This document shows, piece after piece, positions 43,225-52,937 of a stretch of 64,000 nucleotides of DNA. Positions within the stretch are counted from its first letter, which is position 1. Every line of letters starts with the position of its first letter. The notes beneath the pieces were generated by a model that saw nothing but the letters and a program-made list of their open reading frames with translations, was not told where the DNA came from and did no database searches. The DNA lies in contig CAVSHI010000002.1 of the NCBI GenBank assembly GCA_963727845.1, positions 124,001 to 188,000 on the forward strand. The letters run 5' to 3'. The position numbers and the translations under genes are program-made. This DNA comes from JBEKTW01 sp963727845. GTDB lineage: Bacteria; Bacteroidota; Ignavibacteria; UBA10030; SZUA-254.

Positions 43225-46200
43225 TCACTTAAGAAGAACTATTTTGCGAACATCCTGATACTTCAGCACGCCAAGTTCGGGGTCAAACGCTGTGATGCGA
43301 TAGAAATAGACTCCGGACGGAGACTGGCCGGCGTTGAATTGAACCTGGTGCACACCGGCGCTGATCCGCTCATGATCCGTTAATGTCGCAATCTCCTGCC
43401 CCAGCAGGTTGTAGACTTTCAGCGTGACATATGCATCCTGGGGCAGCTCAAATCCAATGGTGACGGTTGGATTGAACGGATTGGGGTACCCCTGCTGCAG
43501 AGAGAACTGTTTTGGAGCAAGCTCCCCGCCGGCAACTCCGGACACTGTCGATTTGTTGCCGAAGTTATTGTTGTTATGGGTTGCAATCTGAATTGCGCCC
43601 ATGGCAGTGATCGTGTACGTTCCACTGCCTCCCGGCGACGTTCGCGTCCATCCCGCCTTCAGCGATTCCGCGACCGTGTAGGTTCCGGGACCCACATTCG
43701 TAAAGCGATACTGGCCGAGCGAATCCGTAATTGCAGCGGCATTTGCAGCGCCGGAGAGTTTCAGTATCCAGCCTGCCAGGCCGGGTTCGGAGGCGTCCTT
43801 ACTGCCATTCCCGTTGAGGTCATTGAAGACTTGACCGTTAATTGTATTGAGAGCAAAATTCAGATAGCGTGCTGTATCCTTAACACTTCCACTGTTGATG
43901 ACTTTCGTGAATGTGCCCCGGACACCGCCCGCCGTCAATATCCAACCAGGCGGCAGAACCGTTTCCTGGATCCGGTATATGCCTTCGTCGAGGCTGTCAA
44001 ACGTGGAAGAGCCCTGGGCATTTCCTACGTTGGTCGTTTTGAAAGGAATGCCATTCCTTGTAAGAGTGAAGATGCCCGTGTTACCGTAGGGCAACTGAAT
44101 GATGTCTCCTGGATCCTGTATGCCGTTACCGTTGAGATCCATGGTCAGTTCCACTCTCAGGATGCCGTATTCAAAATTACCAAAATCCTTCCCGGTGATG
44201 ATTGTGGCGCCGCTGATGGTGTCTACATGGAGGCCCACGTAGAACCCGCCGGCAGGCAACGTCTGGCGCCAACCGGTCGTGCTGACCTCATCGAGGAAGT
44301 ATGTTCCGGGTGCTACGCTGAAAAAGTAGTTGCCGGAGGCATCCGCGGCAGTGCTTTTCGCCAGAGTTGAATCGGCAGCATTCCGCAGTTCGACTGTCCG
44401 TCCGGGCAACACCGGTTCGGCATCATACGCGCCGTTATCGTTGAGGTCGCTGAAAACCCGGCCGCCAATGAAGCTGCGGAAGTCTCCGAAATCCAACCCC
44501 GTCAGTGCATTCCCGGGTCCAATACTGACCGCCGGATATTCGCCCTGAGCAGGAGTAGTCACAACTGTTCCGACAGGAAGCGTGTCCTCCAGAATTTCAT
44601 ACAGACCCGGTCGCAGACCGGTGAAGCTGTAGTTCCCGTTTACGTCGGATGTATCGAGGACATCAATCGCTCCGGTCAATCTGACGATGACGCCCTGGGT
44701 TGGCGTTTCGCCCGATGCAGAGTCGTAGACGCCGTTTCCGTTTTTGTCAAGAAACACTCTACCCTGGACGGAAGCATTCGCGACAGCGCCGGTCGATTTT
44801 ATGCAGAAATCATCGAATGCCCATCCGTCATATGCAGTCGCCGCGTCCGAAAAGGCGACGTAACGGAATCTCACGTACGTCTTTCCTGCAATCGTGGCGG
44901 GCAATTTTATTTCGTTATACACGTACCCGTTGGGACCGGTAGGTAAATCGGCGCCCGAGCAGTCACCGTTGCTTGTCCAGCCCGGCGCCCCGACCGGAAA
45001 TCCCACCCGGTTCGCGCTCAAGATATCGAAACAGTTTACGGTATCACCCGCGGAGTTTTGATAAACCCTCGTATCGTACCAGTTGATCCCGTTGGGGTCG
45101 TTCAAGATCCCCAGTTCTTTCCAGGTTTTTCCGGAATCAATGGAGTATTGCATGAGGCTTCGATCCCAATTCGGTTCGGTCTGGATGCTCTGGTAGAACG
45201 ACAGATATGCGGTCGTGATGCCGGTGAAGTCGAAGAAGGGTGAGTACAAATGATTTGCGACACCGCCCGCAGTGTATGGCGTGCCGGGAGGCCCCGGGTT
45301 CGTTACCCATGCATGCGTTCCACTGTGAGGCCCGCCAAGTTTGGTGAAGTCCGCGAGCTGGAAATCATTGTCCCCGAACCACCCCAGTTGTTCCGAATCT
45401 GATTCGAACGAGGTGCAGTACCCTCCAACCGGGGCAATCAATGGAACAGACAGGAAACTCGCGCCCGCCGTGTCGTTGGCCGGGAAAAGATCTCCTGCCA
45501 GGTTTGTGATCGCCCGGAAGCTATAGGATCCGTCCGTTGCCGGAATGAAGCTTACCGGAATCGTAACATTAAGGAATGACATTGCCGGATGCGCGGAGAT
45601 GGAAGCGCTGAACGGAGATCCGGATACTTCAACGCCCGATGGGTCGTAAATTTTCACTTCCGCGGTGTATGATGCGGAAACGACGGTGTTGTTCCGTAAT
45701 TGAACAGTCACGGAACTCACAAGCAATCCCTTCGGGAATCCCGCGGCGGTCGGAGAAAGAAACGCGACCGGCATGACATCCCTGGTAAGCGTGGTTGTCC
45801 CGACAACTTCATCGTAGCCTGCGTCCGGCGCCGTCGCACTGCGGGGCTGGCCGTCGATGTCGTCGTTGAGACCGGCGATCGGAACAGCCAGGTTCATAGC
45901 CGAGGAAGCGGCAGTCGAGTCGATATGCAAATTGGATGAACTCATGAAGTGCGGGTCATGCGGAGAACTCGCGGAATCAGGATGCGTCGCATACGCACCA
46001 ATCCAGGATGGCCACGTGCTGCCGTTCGCATCGATCGAGAGCGTCACAGGACTGTACAGTACATTGTGATTGCCGTGGCTGAGGTCCGGGTTCCCGGAGT
46101 TGTCAAAGATGCGGTAAATGCAATTGACCGCATTGCCCGTTCTTGAGTTTTCGAACGCATTGTCCAGCACCGTAAAATCTCCGGACGAGCTGTTATCGCC

Positions 46201-47535
46201 GGTAAGCTGGATCACGACCGCGCCGCCATCCAACGTCCCGGTGAGATTCATCGAATTGTAGTAGATGAAATCACCTTGAGCATTCTCGCCGGAGAAACAA
46301 AAATCACGGAAGGTGGTTGCACCCGTCCCGTAGATATCCGACACGGCATTATTGTATGCCAGGTTATTCGTGTGCGGATACGGGCCTCCCAGATTCTGCG
46401 TCAGCCCGACGAGGCGAATGCCGTAGACCCGGGTGTTTGTGCTTGTGCTTGAAGTCGGAAAGACACTCCGGACTTCATCGACAACGTTATACGAAACTAT
46501 CGAATTGACTCCATAGTTTTGCCAGATTCCGGATGTCCGGAGACCGGCGTCCTGTCCATCCGTTGCGGAGCTGCTTCTCTGCACACCTTTCACCTGGTTG
46601 TGGCTGACAACTGCCGAGTCGGTGTACTCATAATAAATGCCGCAAATCTGAATTGAATCCGTCTGGTCGCCGGCATCGGAGAGGAACGCTCCGCCGATTT
46701 GGTTATAAAGGATGTTGAGTCCCACATCAAAGGTCGCTCCTCCGACCGTTCTGATCCCGAACGATCCACGACTCATCAGATTGTTCTGAATTGTAACATA
46801 GTTGTTCGGATCCGTGGTAGTGGTCATCGAGACTGCCGGTACAGCCGATGTGTGCGAGCCATCGTACTGGCTGAGTATTCTGCAGTTTTCGAGTGTGAGG
46901 TTGGAGCACCCGTCGCGTATGCGCACCGGCGCGTCGAATGGATTTCCCGGGAACGCTTGATGAGGATCGAATTGAATGGTCAGATCCCTCGACCCCGGCA
47001 CGCCGTTCTTGCTGGTCCCGTCGATCGTGAAGTAGCTTACCGCCGCGAGCACTATTCCACCGCCATAATCGGAATTGTCCGTCAGGGTAATGACCGTCGA
47101 AGTCACGTTGGAATCAGGCTTCAGCGTGACGGTATTCGTGGAACTGCCGCCGATAACCGACAATATAAGAAGTCCTTGCTCGGTGTAGGAGGGATCGGTA
47201 AGCAAGAAGACGACAGGTCCCGCGACGCCGTTCATGTTCAGGTCTGTCACGGCTGCATTGATCGATGGGTAATCCTTCCCCGCTCCGATGCGTAGTTCTC
47301 CCGAGAGGGCAGCGGCGGAAGGCAGCATCGAACGCCGCGGCAGGGATAGCGGGCTAAGCCCGCGTCGAGATTTCACCGTCTGTAGCTCGGTGGTTCGGGG
47401 ACTGAATTCCCTTTCTCCGGACGCTTTCGGGCGTACCATCGATTGAGTCTGACCGTTGTGCTTTCCAAAAGAGAAAGTGCAAACGGCGAGAAGGAGAATC
47501 AGTACCGCGTTGGCGACTATGTAGGTCTGTTTCAT
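43225..47535 (-). CDS. Giant surface protein: beta-helix, SdrD-like B domains, T9SS sorting domain
   Basis: 1436 residues from ATG 47535 (GGAG ribosome site, start of signal peptide MKQTYIVANAVLILLLAVCT). A right-handed beta-helix (about 100-540) is followed by a central immunoglobulin- and MAM-like region (about 560-930). Four SdrD/Cna-B-like modules follow, each starting V-F-x-D-x-N-x-N-G (VFLDKNGNGVYD, VFSDLNDNGAYD, LTMDLNGNGIQD, VFNDLNGNGSKD; about 940-1330), with Ca-binding loops. The end is a T9SS sorting domain (about 1350-1436; LQQGYPNPFNPTVTIGFELP). Predicted rigid surface stalk or adhesin. A CRP-like palindrome lies about 235 bp upstream. Confidence 0.88.
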   Translation of the reverse strand: MKQTYIVANAVLILLLAVCTFSFGKHNGQTQSMVRPKASGEREFSPRTTELQTVKSRRGLSPLSLPRRSMLPSAAALSGELRIGAGKDYPSINAAVTDLNMNGVAGPVVFLLTDPSYTEQGLLILSVIGGSSTNTVTLKPDSNVTSTVITLTDNSDYGGGIVLAAVSYFTIDGTSKNGVPGSRDLTIQFDPHQAFPGNPFDAPVRIRDGCSNLTLENCRILSQYDGSHTSAVPAVSMTTTTDPNNYVTIQNNLMSRGSFGIRTVGGATFDVGLNILYNQIGGAFLSDAGDQTDSIQICGIYYEYTDSAVVSHNQVKGVQRSSSATDGQDAGLRTSGIWQNYGVNSIVSYNVVDEVRSVFPTSSTSTNTRVYGIRLVGLTQNLGGPYPHTNNLAYNNAVSDIYGTGATTFRDFCFSGENAQGDFIYYNSMNLTGTLDGGAVVIQLTGDNSSSGDFTVLDNAFENSRTGNAVNCIYRIFDNSGNPDLSHGNHNVLYSPVTLSIDANGSTWPSWIGAYATHPDSASSPHDPHFMSSSNLHIDSTAASSAMNLAVPIAGLNDDIDGQPRSATAPDAGYDEVVGTTTLTRDVMPVAFLSPTAAGFPKGLLVSSVTVQLRNNTVVSASYTAEVKIYDPSGVEVSGSPFSASISAHPAMSFLNVTIPVSFIPATDGSYSFRAITNLAGDLFPANDTAGASFLSVPLIAPVGGYCTSFESDSEQLGWFGDNDFQLADFTKLGGPHSGTHAWVTNPGPPGTPYTAGGVANHLYSPFFDFTGITTAYLSFYQSIQTEPNWDRSLMQYSIDSGKTWKELGILNDPNGINWYDTRVYQNSAGDTVNCFDILSANRVGFPVGAPGWTSNGDCSGADLPTGPNGYVYNEIKLPATIAGKTYVRFRYVAFSDAATAYDGWAFDDFCIKSTGAVANASVQGRVFLDKNGNGVYDSASGETPTQGVIVRLTGAIDVLDTSDVNGNYSFTGLRPGLYEILEDTLPVGTVVTTPAQGEYPAVSIGPGNALTGLDFGDFRSFIGGRVFSDLNDNGAYDAEPVLPGRTVELRNAADSTLAKSTAADASGNYFFSVAPGTYFLDEVSTTGWRQTLPAGGFYVGLHVDTISGATIITGKDFGNFEYGILRVELTMDLNGNGIQDPGDIIQLPYGNTGIFTLTRNGIPFKTTNVGNAQGSSTFDSLDEGIYRIQETVLPPGWILTAGGVRGTFTKVINSGSVKDTARYLNFALNTINGQVFNDLNGNGSKDASEPGLAGWILKLSGAANAAAITDSLGQYRFTNVGPGTYTVAESLKAGWTRTSPGGSGTYTITAMGAIQIATHNNNNFGNKSTVSGVAGGELAPKQFSLQQGYPNPFNPTVTIGFELPQDAYVTLKVYNLLGQEIATLTDHERISAGVHQVQFNAGQSPSGVYFYRITAFDPELGVLKYQDVRKIVLLK

Positions 47536-47768
47536 AATGGCTCCATGATTTTGTGTGTTGATTCGTGAATTAAGCTTGCCAGTCGCAAGATGTTCATCCT
47601 TCATTATCAACATACTATAGGAGCGGCTTAGAAAAAATAGGAATGTGTATGTATTCCCTGTAAGACTCGGACTCAGGGAGATGTAGGAATCCCCTTACAG
47701 GAGGTATGAAAATGCGGATTGGAATAAAAGGGGCGCGGAAAAATGGAGCGAAGGCGGGAATACTACGG

Positions 47769-47784
47769 CGTGATTTGTGTCACA
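47769..47784. promoter_or_regulatory. CRP/FNR-family operator-like palindrome
   Basis: CGTGATTTGTGTCACA on the plus strand; its reverse complement is TGTGACACAAATCACG, again TGTGA-N6-TCACG. It lies about 235 bp upstream of the SdrD-type protein start, nearly the same offset as the site before the propeller protein. Confidence 0.5.
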
Positions 47785-47816
47785 TGCCCGGGCGGTTCAT
47801 GAGTGATTACTTGTGG

Positions 47817-48352
47817 AGCTGGATGTTGGCCCTTAGCTTTTGGCTAATGGCTGTTGGCTCTTGGCTTCTTGATTCTGCCTCCTGAGTTCTTAGTTCCTGG
47901 TTGTTGGTTGCTGGTTCTTGGTTGACAGTTCTTGGTTATTAGTCATTTGTCATTACTCATTATTCATTGTTCATTAGTTCTTCGTCATTCGTTCTGGCAT
48001 CTTGCCTCTAGCTTTTGGCCTTTAACTATTGGCCGTTAGATATCAATTAAAAATTCAAAACTTGACCGCTGATGATCGCCGATAAAAGATGATGAAAATG
48101 ATGGAGAAGCTGAATAGTTCAATCGTTCAATGGTGGTATAGTTGTTGACAAAAATATAGAATCAAAAAAACGTTTTAACTTATCTCAACTACTTAACTAC
48201 CTAACTACTCAACTATCTAACTACCCAACTATTCAACTACCGAACTATTCCATCATCCATTACTCCATTTCTCCCATTCTCCGTTTCTTCCTTTCACCGT
48301 TTCTAACTTCTTGTTTTTTCTCTAACCCCAAACCTCAAATCTCGAACCTCTA
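47817..48352. repeat. Long interspersed repeat, copy B
   Basis: The 86-bp core at 48011-48096 and the 52-bp block at 48217-48268 are identical to copy A. Left arm T/G-rich (TTGGCTGTTGGCTCTTGGC), right arm A/C-rich (AACTACCTAACTACTCAACT). Copy-specific insertions separate the shared blocks. Confidence 0.8.
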
Positions 48353-48356
48353 ACCT

Positions 48357-49340
48357 CTACTTCAGCCACCCCTGCTCGCGGTACCAGTTGACTGTGTTTC
48401 GTATTCCTTCCTCCAACGTCATCGATTCCCTGAACCCTAACTCGTTCTTCGCTTTGGATACATCGCACGTCCATGCGTCCTGCACGATGTCGCGGGCTTT
48501 CTCAATATTCAGCAATGCGGGCTTCTTGCTGAACAACGAAAAGACCTCCGCGAAAGCGGCCACAGTATAGACACCCCACTCGGGAATTCTCAATCTCAAG
48601 GCTTTCTTGCCCATGATGCGCGATGTAATTTCCCCCACTTCCTTCCAGTGATAATATCGCTCGCTTGAAATGAAGTACGTTTCCCCGGCTGCGCGCGGGT
48701 TCTCGCCGGCCAGCACGATGCCGGCTGCCAAATCCTTTACATGGATGAGACTCACAAATTTATCCTTGAGTCCGCTCATCGGCTGCAGGCCTTTGTTCAT
48801 CGTATTGAAGAACTCAAACACATCCTTATCGCGCGGACCGTACACCGCCGGCGGACGTACGATCGTGATCCCCAGCACATCCTTCAATTTCAGGCATTCC
48901 TTTTCCGCCTCCATTTTGCTGATTCCGTACGTCGTCAGCGGGTGAAAAGGCGTGTGTTCGTCGATTGGCACGCCCTTCTCGCTTGGGCCGACCGCGGCCT
49001 GACTGCTTACATGAATGAATCGTTTCAATCCCGGGTTCGCCCTGATCGTCGCGTGGAGCAGGTTACGGGTCGCAACATGATTTCCCCGGAAGTACTCATC
49101 TTTGGTCTTGGCCTTTGTGATACCGGCGACGTGGTAGATGTAGTCGACGCCCGAAACCGCCGAATTCATGGCCGTTTCATCGAACATATCGCTGTAGATA
49201 AATTCAAGGGGCAGTCCTGCCAGCCAATGCAAATCTGATGTCCTTCGGACCAAACACCGCAAGTTATGCCCCCTACCGGCCAGCGCTTCCGCAAGATGGC
49301 TACCGATAAACCCTGTTGCTCCTGTGATTAGTACTTTCAT
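48357..49340 (-). CDS. NAD(P)-dependent SDR epimerase-type enzyme, CerR-like candidate
   Basis: 327 residues. Rossmann motif GATGFIGSHL (7-16) and catalytic Y138-x3-K142 (YGISK) with S112/S113 define an extended short-chain dehydrogenase. It is transcribed divergently from the serine-palmitoyltransferase-like gene with 226 bp between. An epimerase-type SDR (CerR) reduces the 3-keto intermediate in bacterial ceramide synthesis, and the neighbours supply the other two steps, so 3-ketosphinganine/ceramide reductase is the best guess. Motifs alone would also fit sugar-nucleotide or steroid-type dehydrogenases. Confidence 0.6.
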   Translation of the reverse strand: MKVLITGATGFIGSHLAEALAGRGHNLRCLVRRTSDLHWLAGLPLEFIYSDMFDETAMNSAVSGVDYIYHVAGITKAKTKDEYFRGNHVATRNLLHATIRANPGLKRFIHVSSQAAVGPSEKGVPIDEHTPFHPLTTYGISKMEAEKECLKLKDVLGITIVRPPAVYGPRDKDVFEFFNTMNKGLQPMSGLKDKFVSLIHVKDLAAGIVLAGENPRAAGETYFISSERYYHWKEVGEITSRIMGKKALRLRIPEWGVYTVAAFAEVFSLFSKKPALLNIEKARDIVQDAWTCDVSKAKNELGFRESMTLEEGIRNTVNWYREQGWLK

Positions 49341-49394
49341 GGATTCCTATAAGATGTTGATTTATGAAAGGAACGCTCGATTTGATGCTTTCGA

Positions 49395-49423
49395 TTGACT
49401 TTTAGCGTTTATTCAAGTATATT
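49395..49423 (+). promoter_or_regulatory. Possible promoter of spt-like gene
   Basis: TTGACT (49395-49400), 17-nt spacer, TATATT (49418-49423), about 140 bp upstream of the start codon. It matches the general consensus; the lineage's own sigma preference is not known from this sequence. Confidence 0.4.
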
Positions 49424-49566
49424 GAAAAAAAATTTGATGTTCAATTCTACCAGGTTAAGAAATTCATAACGACCTATCGAAAACACACATTGCGCCGTGG
49501 AATGGAACTTCAACCTGCGATTTCCGATGCTTTTCATCTGCATCGATTTAAGGAGGAGCGAACTTT

Positions 49567-50814
49567 ATGAACCAACCCGTCCAGAAGAAAGCAAATTCGG
49601 CTGAAGGCACGACCCCCATGGTAGATCTGTTCCAGAAGTGTGTGGATTTCACGCGAGCGGATGAAGTAAAGGCCGCAGGATTCTATCCTTACTTCAGAGC
49701 AATCGAAGAGAATGAAGGCCCCGTCGTTCGAATCGAAGGCCGCGACATCATCATGGCGGGCTCGAATAATTATCTCGGACTGACGGCACATCCAAAAGTA
49801 AAACAGGCGGCCGTGAAAGCCGTCGAGAAGTACGGGACAGGCTGTTCCGGGTCGCGATACCTGACCGGCACGCTCGACTTGCATAACGAGCTTGAAGCCC
49901 GGCTCGCGAAGTTCATGGGAAAAGAAGCCTGCCTGCTCTATAGCACCGGATACCAGACCGCCCAGGGCATCATTCCCACGCTTGTCCAGCGCGGTGAGTA
50001 TGTTGTTACGGACAAGGACAATCACGCATGCATCGTCGCCGGGTATATGATGGCGAAAGGAATGTTCGCCGAGATCGTTCGCTACAAGCACAACGACATG
50101 CCGGACCTCGAACGCGTTATCTCCCAGCTTCCCCGTCACGTCGGCAAGCTCATTGTGACGGACGGCGTGTTCAGCACCTCGGGCGAGATTGTCGACCTTC
50201 CCGACCTTGTGACAATTGCAAAAAAATACAACGCGAGAATCCTGGTTGACAACGCGCACGCCATCGGTGTGATCGGCAGGGGAGGGCGCGGAACGGCAAG
50301 TCATTATGATTTGGATAACGAAGTCGACATGACCATGGGGACGTTCAGCAAGACGTTCGCATCGCTCGGGGGCTTCGTCGTGGGGAAGGAACGGGTCATC
50401 AATTATCTGAAGCATCATTCGCCGGCGCTAATTTTTAGTGCGAGTCCCACCCCCGCTTCCGTCGCGGCCGCGCTCGCGGCATTGGACGTCCTGGAGCATG
50501 AGCCCTTCCGCATCGACATGCTTATCAGCAATGCGGCAAAGATGCGAAACGGATTTAAAGACCTCGGGTTCACGGTGCTCGACGGCCAGACGGCCATCGT
50601 TCCGGTCATCGTCGGCGACAATATGCTCGCGTTTCGTTTCTGGCGGGCGTTGTTCGATGCCGGTATTTTCGTCAACGCATTCATCAGCCCGGGTGTGCCG
50701 CCGGGTCTTCAGATGATGCGAACAAGTTACATGGCGACGCATGAGGACAAGCATCTCGACCGCATTCTGCAAGTATTTGCGACGATAGGCAAAGACCTGG
50801 GAGTCATTCATTGA
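49567..50814 (+). CDS. Serine palmitoyltransferase-like alpha-oxoamine synthase
   Basis: 415 residues, strong ribosome site (AAGGAGGAG). PLP-dependent class I/II fold with Lys262 in MGTFSKTFASLGGF binding PLP, H152 (DNHACI), D228 and H231 (VDNAHAIG). The N-terminal segment ADEVKAAGFYPYFRAIEENE is characteristic of bacterial SPT, which condenses serine with an acyl-CoA/ACP; KBL and BioF lack it. The adjacent GNAT-type acyltransferase and the divergent SDR complete a ceramide pathway. Related enzymes (2-amino-3-ketobutyrate ligase, BioF) cannot be fully excluded. Confidence 0.8.
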   Translation: MNQPVQKKANSAEGTTPMVDLFQKCVDFTRADEVKAAGFYPYFRAIEENEGPVVRIEGRDIIMAGSNNYLGLTAHPKVKQAAVKAVEKYGTGCSGSRYLTGTLDLHNELEARLAKFMGKEACLLYSTGYQTAQGIIPTLVQRGEYVVTDKDNHACIVAGYMMAKGMFAEIVRYKHNDMPDLERVISQLPRHVGKLIVTDGVFSTSGEIVDLPDLVTIAKKYNARILVDNAHAIGVIGRGGRGTASHYDLDNEVDMTMGTFSKTFASLGGFVVGKERVINYLKHHSPALIFSASPTPASVAAALAALDVLEHEPFRIDMLISNAAKMRNGFKDLGFTVLDGQTAIVPVIVGDNMLAFRFWRALFDAGIFVNAFISPGVPPGLQMMRTSYMATHEDKHLDRILQVFATIGKDLGVIH

Positions 50815-50850
50815 GACGGGGGATTGGAAAAGAATGCATGGAGTATAAGC

Positions 50851-51963
50851 ATGATTAACGTAGAGCCGATATCGTCGAAAAAAGACGCGAATCGTTTCAT
50901 CAAGTTCGCCTGGAAGATCTATGACGGGAATCCGAACTGGGTTCCGCCGCTTCTTATGGACCGGCGGAAGTTGATGGACAAAGAGAAAAATCCATTCTAT
51001 AAGCATTCCGACGCTGAGTTCTTCCTCGCCCGCCGGGACGGAGAGCTCGTCGGACGCATCGGCGCCATTGTCAATCACAATCATAACAAAGAGCACAACG
51101 AAAACATCGGATTTTTCGGCTTTTTCGAATGCATCAACGACCAGGCCGTCGCCGACGCTCTCACAAGCACCGCGAGGGGCTGGTTGAAAGCGCGAGGTGT
51201 GATGGCAGTCAGGGGCCCGGCCACACCTTCGGTGAATGACGAGTACGGTTTGCTGATTGACGGATTCGACCGCCCTCCCGTTGTTCTGATGCCCTATAAC
51301 CCGCCCTACTATGCGACCCTCCTGGAGAAAGCCGGTTTCAAGAAGATCAAGGATTTGTATGCATACCACGTGTGCGAGGAACGCGTGATGACGGAAAAGC
51401 TTCAGCGTGTTTCAGAAATGGTCAAGCAGCGCGAAGGCTTGACATTCCGTTCATTGAACATGAACGATTTCACCAACGAAGTGGTTCGCATGAAAGATCT
51501 GTACAACCGGGCCTGGCAGTACAATTGGGGCGCGGTACCGATGACGGACAATGAATTTTTTGCTCTCGCAAAGGATTTGAAACCGGTCGTCGTTCCGGAA
51601 ATGGTAGTCATCGCGGAATATAAGGGCGAACCAATCGGCTTCGCTCTGTCTCTTCCCGACCTCAATATCCCGTTGAAGAATAACAAGCATGGCTATTTGC
51701 TCCCCGGACTGTTTCGTTTGATGACGCAGAAGAAGAAGATAAACTGGGTGCGCATCATCGTTCTCGGCGTCGTCCGCGAAAGGCAGAAAACCGGCGCGGC
51801 AAGTGTCCTGTTCTACGAGACGGCCCGCCGCGGCATTGGCCTGGGATACGTCAATGGCGAAGCGTCCTGGGTGCTCGAGGACAATACGATGATGAATCGA
51901 TCCGCGGAATTATTGAAAGGTGAGCGGTACAAAACGTATCGCATCTACGAGATGTCACTCTAA
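50851..51963 (+). CDS. GNAT-family acyltransferase, bacterial ceramide synthase candidate
   Basis: 370 residues from ATG 50851 (GGAG 9 nt upstream; an earlier TTG has no site). FIKFAWKIYDGNPNWVPPLL and DAEFFLARRDGELVGRIGAI show the N-terminal GNAT half; the second half (about 215-350) has EMVVIAEYKGEPIGFALSLP and GVVRERQKTGAASVLFYETA, a duplicated GNAT core. Bacterial ceramide synthase (bCerS) is a GNAT-superfamily enzyme encoded near SPT in Caulobacter. Position 36 bp after the SPT-like gene supports N-acylation of sphinganine or its keto precursor. Confidence 0.6.
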   Translation: MINVEPISSKKDANRFIKFAWKIYDGNPNWVPPLLMDRRKLMDKEKNPFYKHSDAEFFLARRDGELVGRIGAIVNHNHNKEHNENIGFFGFFECINDQAVADALTSTARGWLKARGVMAVRGPATPSVNDEYGLLIDGFDRPPVVLMPYNPPYYATLLEKAGFKKIKDLYAYHVCEERVMTEKLQRVSEMVKQREGLTFRSLNMNDFTNEVVRMKDLYNRAWQYNWGAVPMTDNEFFALAKDLKPVVVPEMVVIAEYKGEPIGFALSLPDLNIPLKNNKHGYLLPGLFRLMTQKKKINWVRIIVLGVVRERQKTGAASVLFYETARRGIGLGYVNGEASWVLEDNTMMNRSAELLKGERYKTYRIYEMSL

Positions 51964-51980
51964 GAACGAGGAAAATTCTC

Positions 51981-52907
51981 ATGCCCCTCAAGCCCGTTGA
52001 AACGATCTGGATGAACGGAAAACTCGTCAAGTGGGACGATGCAAAGATCCACGTCTTGTCTCATGTCGTTCACTACGGCTCGAGCTGGTTTGAGGGAATC
52101 CGCTGCTACGATACGAAGCGGGGCCCGGCTATTTTCCGGCTTGATGAACATCTGGACCGGCTACGCGATTCCTGCCGGATTTACCACGCGGAAATTCCGT
52201 ACACGCAGCGGCAATTGGAGGACGCGGTCATGGAAACCGTCCGCGCCAACAAGATGAAGGCCTGCTACATCCGGCCCGTCGTCTACCGTGGGTACGGTGA
52301 TCTCGGGGTCAACCCGTTGAATAATCCGGTCGATGTCGCGATTGCGGTGTGGGATTGGGGATCATACCTCGGCGCCGAAGCGCTTACACAGGGAATCGAC
52401 GCGTGTGTTTCTTCGTGGTCGCGGCCGGCGCCCAATACGCTGCCGACGATCGCCAAGTCCGGCGGAAATTACCTCAATGGCCAGTTGATTAAAATCGAAG
52501 CTGTGAAAGGCGGGTACAACGAAGGTATCGCTCTCGACGTTTTCGGCCATGTGAGCGAGGGGAGCGGAGAAAATGTTTTCGTCGTCAAACACGGAGAAGT
52601 GTACACTCCGCCGTTCAGTTCCAGCATTCTGCTGGGGATTACGCGTTCTTCCGTCATAACACTCCTGAAGGAAGCCGGGTACACGGTCGTTGAATCGCAG
52701 ATCTCCCGCGAGCTGCTGACCATTGCCGATGAGCTGTTTTTTACAGGAACCGCAGCCGAAATCACGCCGGTCCGGAGTGTTGACCGGTCTCCCGTAGGCG
52801 ACGGAAAACCGGGTCCGGTCACGAAAGAAGCGCAGCGACGCTTTTTCGAGATTGTCCGGGATGCCAACGATGCACGCGGCTGGCTGAAATTCGTATGGAA
52901 CGATTGA
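51981..52907 (+). CDS. ilvE: Branched-chain amino acid aminotransferase
   Basis: 308 residues, full length. Class IV PLP-dependent fold: YGSSWFEGIRCYDTKRGPAI, the PLP lysine in PTIAKSGGNYLNGQL, and DVFGHVSEGSGENVFVVKHG. It transfers amino groups between glutamate and leucine, isoleucine or valine. It starts 17 bp after the GNAT gene (ribosome site GAGGAAA), so it is cotranscribed with the lipid genes; branched-chain keto acids are precursors of iso-fatty acids used in Bacteroidota sphingolipids. Confidence 0.92.
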   Translation: MPLKPVETIWMNGKLVKWDDAKIHVLSHVVHYGSSWFEGIRCYDTKRGPAIFRLDEHLDRLRDSCRIYHAEIPYTQRQLEDAVMETVRANKMKACYIRPVVYRGYGDLGVNPLNNPVDVAIAVWDWGSYLGAEALTQGIDACVSSWSRPAPNTLPTIAKSGGNYLNGQLIKIEAVKGGYNEGIALDVFGHVSEGSGENVFVVKHGEVYTPPFSSSILLGITRSSVITLLKEAGYTVVESQISRELLTIADELFFTGTAAEITPVRSVDRSPVGDGKPGPVTKEAQRRFFEIVRDANDARGWLKFVWND

Positions 52908-52937
52908 GCGCGGCAATAGCCGAAAGGATATTCGCCC

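Larger units (their letters stand above)
47536..48356. other. Leader with CRP-like site, then repeat copy B
   Basis: No gene. The part near 47535 contains the inverted repeat CCTGTAAG (47657-47664)/CTTACAGG (47694-47701) and the CRP-like site at 47769-47784. From 47817 to the next gene the sequence is repeat copy B. Confidence 0.6.
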
